Below are positions 32,017-33,664 of a stretch of 33,664 bases of DNA, in pieces; position 1 is the first letter of the stretch; each line of letters opens with the position of its first letter. Below the pieces are notes generated by a model that ran no database searches, was not told where the DNA came from, and saw only the letters and a list, made by a program, of their open reading frames with translations. The translations under genes were made by a program, and so were the position numbers. This DNA is from Nocardioides sp. (lineage in GTDB: Bacteria; Actinomycetota; Actinomycetes; Propionibacteriales; Nocardioidaceae). The DNA lies in assembly GCF_025964975.1 (NCBI RefSeq), contig NZ_JAOPXV010000023.1, positions 1-33,664 of the forward strand. The letters are read 5' to 3'.

Positions 32017-33162
32017 ATGCAGGCTGAGCTGGACCGCCTCGCGGCGCTACTGGGTCGCAGTGTGTCCGTGGACAGCCCGTCGGGTCAGTTGTTGGGATAC
32101 AGCGTCCAGTCGGACGACGCCGACGGAGCGCGCATTATGGCCATCCTGGCGCGCCAGGTGCCGGAACCTGTTCGGCGCTGGCAGGACGAACATGAGCTCA
32201 GCACAGCAAGCAGACCCGTCCGCCTTCCGAAGAACGACGAGCTCCACATGACGGCGCGGTTGTGCGTCCCGCTCCGTCGACACGGTGTCCTGCGCGCCCA
32301 CCTATGGATCGTCGAGGGCTCTACGGAGCTCACGCCCCAGCAGTTGGGCGAGGCCCTCCAGTGCGGCGAAAGGGTCCTCGCCAGGCTGCCCCAAAACCCG
32401 GCGCAGGGCGGGGCGAGAAGTCTGGCGGAGCTGTTCGTCGACCTGATCGCGCCCGCCCCAGTCGGTGAAGCTGAGCACCTAGTCAGCGCCATGATCGACG
32501 CCGAGCCCGACCTGCTGGGCAGCACGGTTCGGCTTGTGGTCGGCACCCCCATCACCTCGACAGGGGGGCACGGCGCGCTGACGGCACGCGACGTCGCGCG
32601 TGTGACTCGACGGCTCCCAGACCTGCGAGTGTTGGCCAGTTCGGTGACGCCGACCAAGACGGTGCTGCTGGTGCGCGACTCTCATTCGAGTCCTGCCGCA
32701 CGTCAGCTCGAATCTTTGCCGTCTGGGTTGCTCGCCACCGGAGCCGGACCGGTGGTGCCCTTCGACGCACCCGGCTTGCTCCACGGGTTGGAGATGGCCA
32801 CCTTCACTGCCACGTGCGTTGCGGCTGACCCGTGCCTCCCACGCGACCTGGCGTGGGAACAGCTCGGGATGTACCGACTCTTGGCGCGGGGCGAACACGG
32901 CCCATGGCTCGACATGCTGGCCCCGGTTGCCGATCAGGGTGAGGCGGGCGACGTCTTCCTTAGCACCCTCGAGACCTACCTCGACCTCGCTGGGAACGCG
33001 CAGAGGACCGCAGCGGAGCTGATGCTCCATAGGACCACGCTCTACTACCGACTGCACCGGGCCGCTACCCAGCTCGACGGGGATCTAAGTGACGGGCTGT
33101 GGCGTACGAACCTTCACATAGCCTTGAAAGCGCGACGCCTGCAACGGACAGAAGCCCGCTAA
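32017..33162 (+). CDS. PucR/CdaR-type helix-turn-helix transcriptional regulator
   Basis: 381 aa, ATG at 32017 with Shine-Dalgarno GGGAGGCG. The C-terminal HTH_30 domain is clear: STLETYLDLAGNAQRTAAEL then LMLHRTTLYYRLHRAATQLD (about residues 312-355), the classic PucR ending. The first ~130 residues form a GAF-like sensing part beginning LDRLAALLGRSVSVDSPSGQ, the middle (about 140-300) a GGDEF-like domain lacking its motif. PucR/CdaR proteins are activators that sense metabolites, and genes divergent from them are their usual targets; here that is the SHMT-like enzyme. No defects are seen. Confidence 0.88.
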   Translation: MQAELDRLAALLGRSVSVDSPSGQLLGYSVQSDDADGARIMAILARQVPEPVRRWQDEHELSTASRPVRLPKNDELHMTARLCVPLRRHGVLRAHLWIVEGSTELTPQQLGEALQCGERVLARLPQNPAQGGARSLAELFVDLIAPAPVGEAEHLVSAMIDAEPDLLGSTVRLVVGTPITSTGGHGALTARDVARVTRRLPDLRVLASSVTPTKTVLLVRDSHSSPAARQLESLPSGLLATGAGPVVPFDAPGLLHGLEMATFTATCVAADPCLPRDLAWEQLGMYRLLARGEHGPWLDMLAPVADQGEAGDVFLSTLETYLDLAGNAQRTAAELMLHRTTLYYRLHRAATQLDGDLSDGLWRTNLHIALKARRLQRTEAR

Positions 33163-33401
33163 CAACACGACCGATCGACGGAAACCCCCAAGCGGTAGCC
33201 GCGATCTGTGGGCTGCACGCCCTGCGTCATATCGACGCGAATGTCTGTCAACGCGGGTCGCCCTGTGCTCGACTGCGCACTGCATTGCGTCCCGCGACCC
33301 GATCGACGCACCCGCCGGTGAGGGCGACGTCGAACTTGGACCAGGCCGTCAAGCAGCGGATGTCGCCCGTAAGGCGGACCCGGGTAGCTACTGGACCTTC
33401 G

Positions 33402-33664
33402 TCAGAACGGTTCTCGGTCGAGGCTGGTTGATGGTGTCTCTCCGAACGTCTGCCGGTAGGTGGCGGCGAAGTGGCCCATGTGTATGAAGCCGAATCGGGT
33501 GGCGATGGCGCGGACGGTGGTGGCGTGCCGGTGGGCAAGAAGCAGTTGTTTGCGTACGTGTCGGAGCCGGACCTGGCGCAGGTGCGCTATCGGCGGTAGC
33601 CCGGTCTCGCGCTTAAAGCCCTCCTGCAGCGCGCGGACACTGAGATGGACCTCCTGAGCAAGGC
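33402..33664 (-). CDS. AraC-family transcriptional regulator, C-terminal part (5' end outside the window)
   Basis: Reading on the minus strand from the window edge, 86 codons end at the stop at 33402. The double helix-turn-helix of AraC proteins is visible: VHLSVRALQEGFKRETGLPP, HLRQVRLRHVRKQLL, then TTVRAIATRFGFIHMGHFAA and TYRQTFGETPS. These HTH2 residues with the G-F-x-H-x-G-H-F-x-x-x-Y-R-x-x-F-G pattern are diagnostic. The sensor domain is cut off, so the effector cannot be guessed. The 239 bp between it and the PucR-type gene hold no gene or clear signal. Confidence 0.9.
   Translation of the reverse strand, partial: LAQEVHLSVRALQEGFKRETGLPPIAHLRQVRLRHVRKQLLLAHRHATTVRAIATRFGFIHMGHFAATYRQTFGETPSTSLDREPF

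Overview
The window is high-GC DNA with GTG starts, 4-bp start/stop overlaps and actinobacterial marker families (LysE/LysG, DUF3263, LytR_C, DUF4032, PdxY, a mycothiol-type enzyme fragment, trehalose-phosphate genes). It is most like a Nocardioidaceae-type actinomycete chromosome (Nocardioides or a relative); the genus is inferred from overall character, not proven.

Layout. 1-546: start of a stand-alone groEL on the minus strand with tandem CIRCE (HrcA) sites. 547-2993: a cysteine-rich TadG-like/TadE-like pair. 2994-5457: an ATP-grasp ligase overlapping a MycE-type methyltransferase, then a LysE-type exporter divergent from its LysR regulator. 5527-8636: LysG, a DUF2157/GDYXXLXY membrane pair and a secreted DUF6174 protein. 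8691-10407: a SAM-I riboswitch, a threonine-synthase-family enzyme and a MoaD/ThiS-type sulfur carrier. 10471-13798: otsB, a LytR_C protein and DUF3263 on the minus strand, otsA on the plus strand. 13800-15338: FMN-dependent glutamate-synthase-like protein. 15413-20160: a tight plus-strand run of a hydrolase with a histone-H1-like tail, a GPH-type transporter, a sphingosine-1-phosphate-lyase-like decarboxylase and ung. 20161-25571: DODA dioxygenase, pdxY, tRNA-Thr, a GH13 glucosidase, a frameshifted small gene and a DUF4032 protein.

From about 25572 the character changes to an accessory, partly decayed region: a GT-C membrane glycosyltransferase overlapping a PAP2 phosphatase broken by a 7-bp tandem duplication, a LuxR remnant, a truncated maleylpyruvate-isomerase-like gene coupled to a TetR regulator, an IS3 transposase remnant, an SHMT-like enzyme divergent from a PucR-type activator, and the end of an AraC regulator.

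The most interesting system is the riboswitch cassette at 8691-10407. A SAM-sensing RNA in front of a 'threonine synthase' followed by a di-glycine sulfur carrier fits homocysteine synthesis from O-phosphohomoserine with protein-bound sulfur (the MetM/MetO route described in Streptomyces) better than threonine synthesis. A second window-wide theme is leaderless transcription: nine genes have a TAnnnT hexamer 6-8 nt before the start codon and, apart from otsA, no convincing Shine-Dalgarno sequence.
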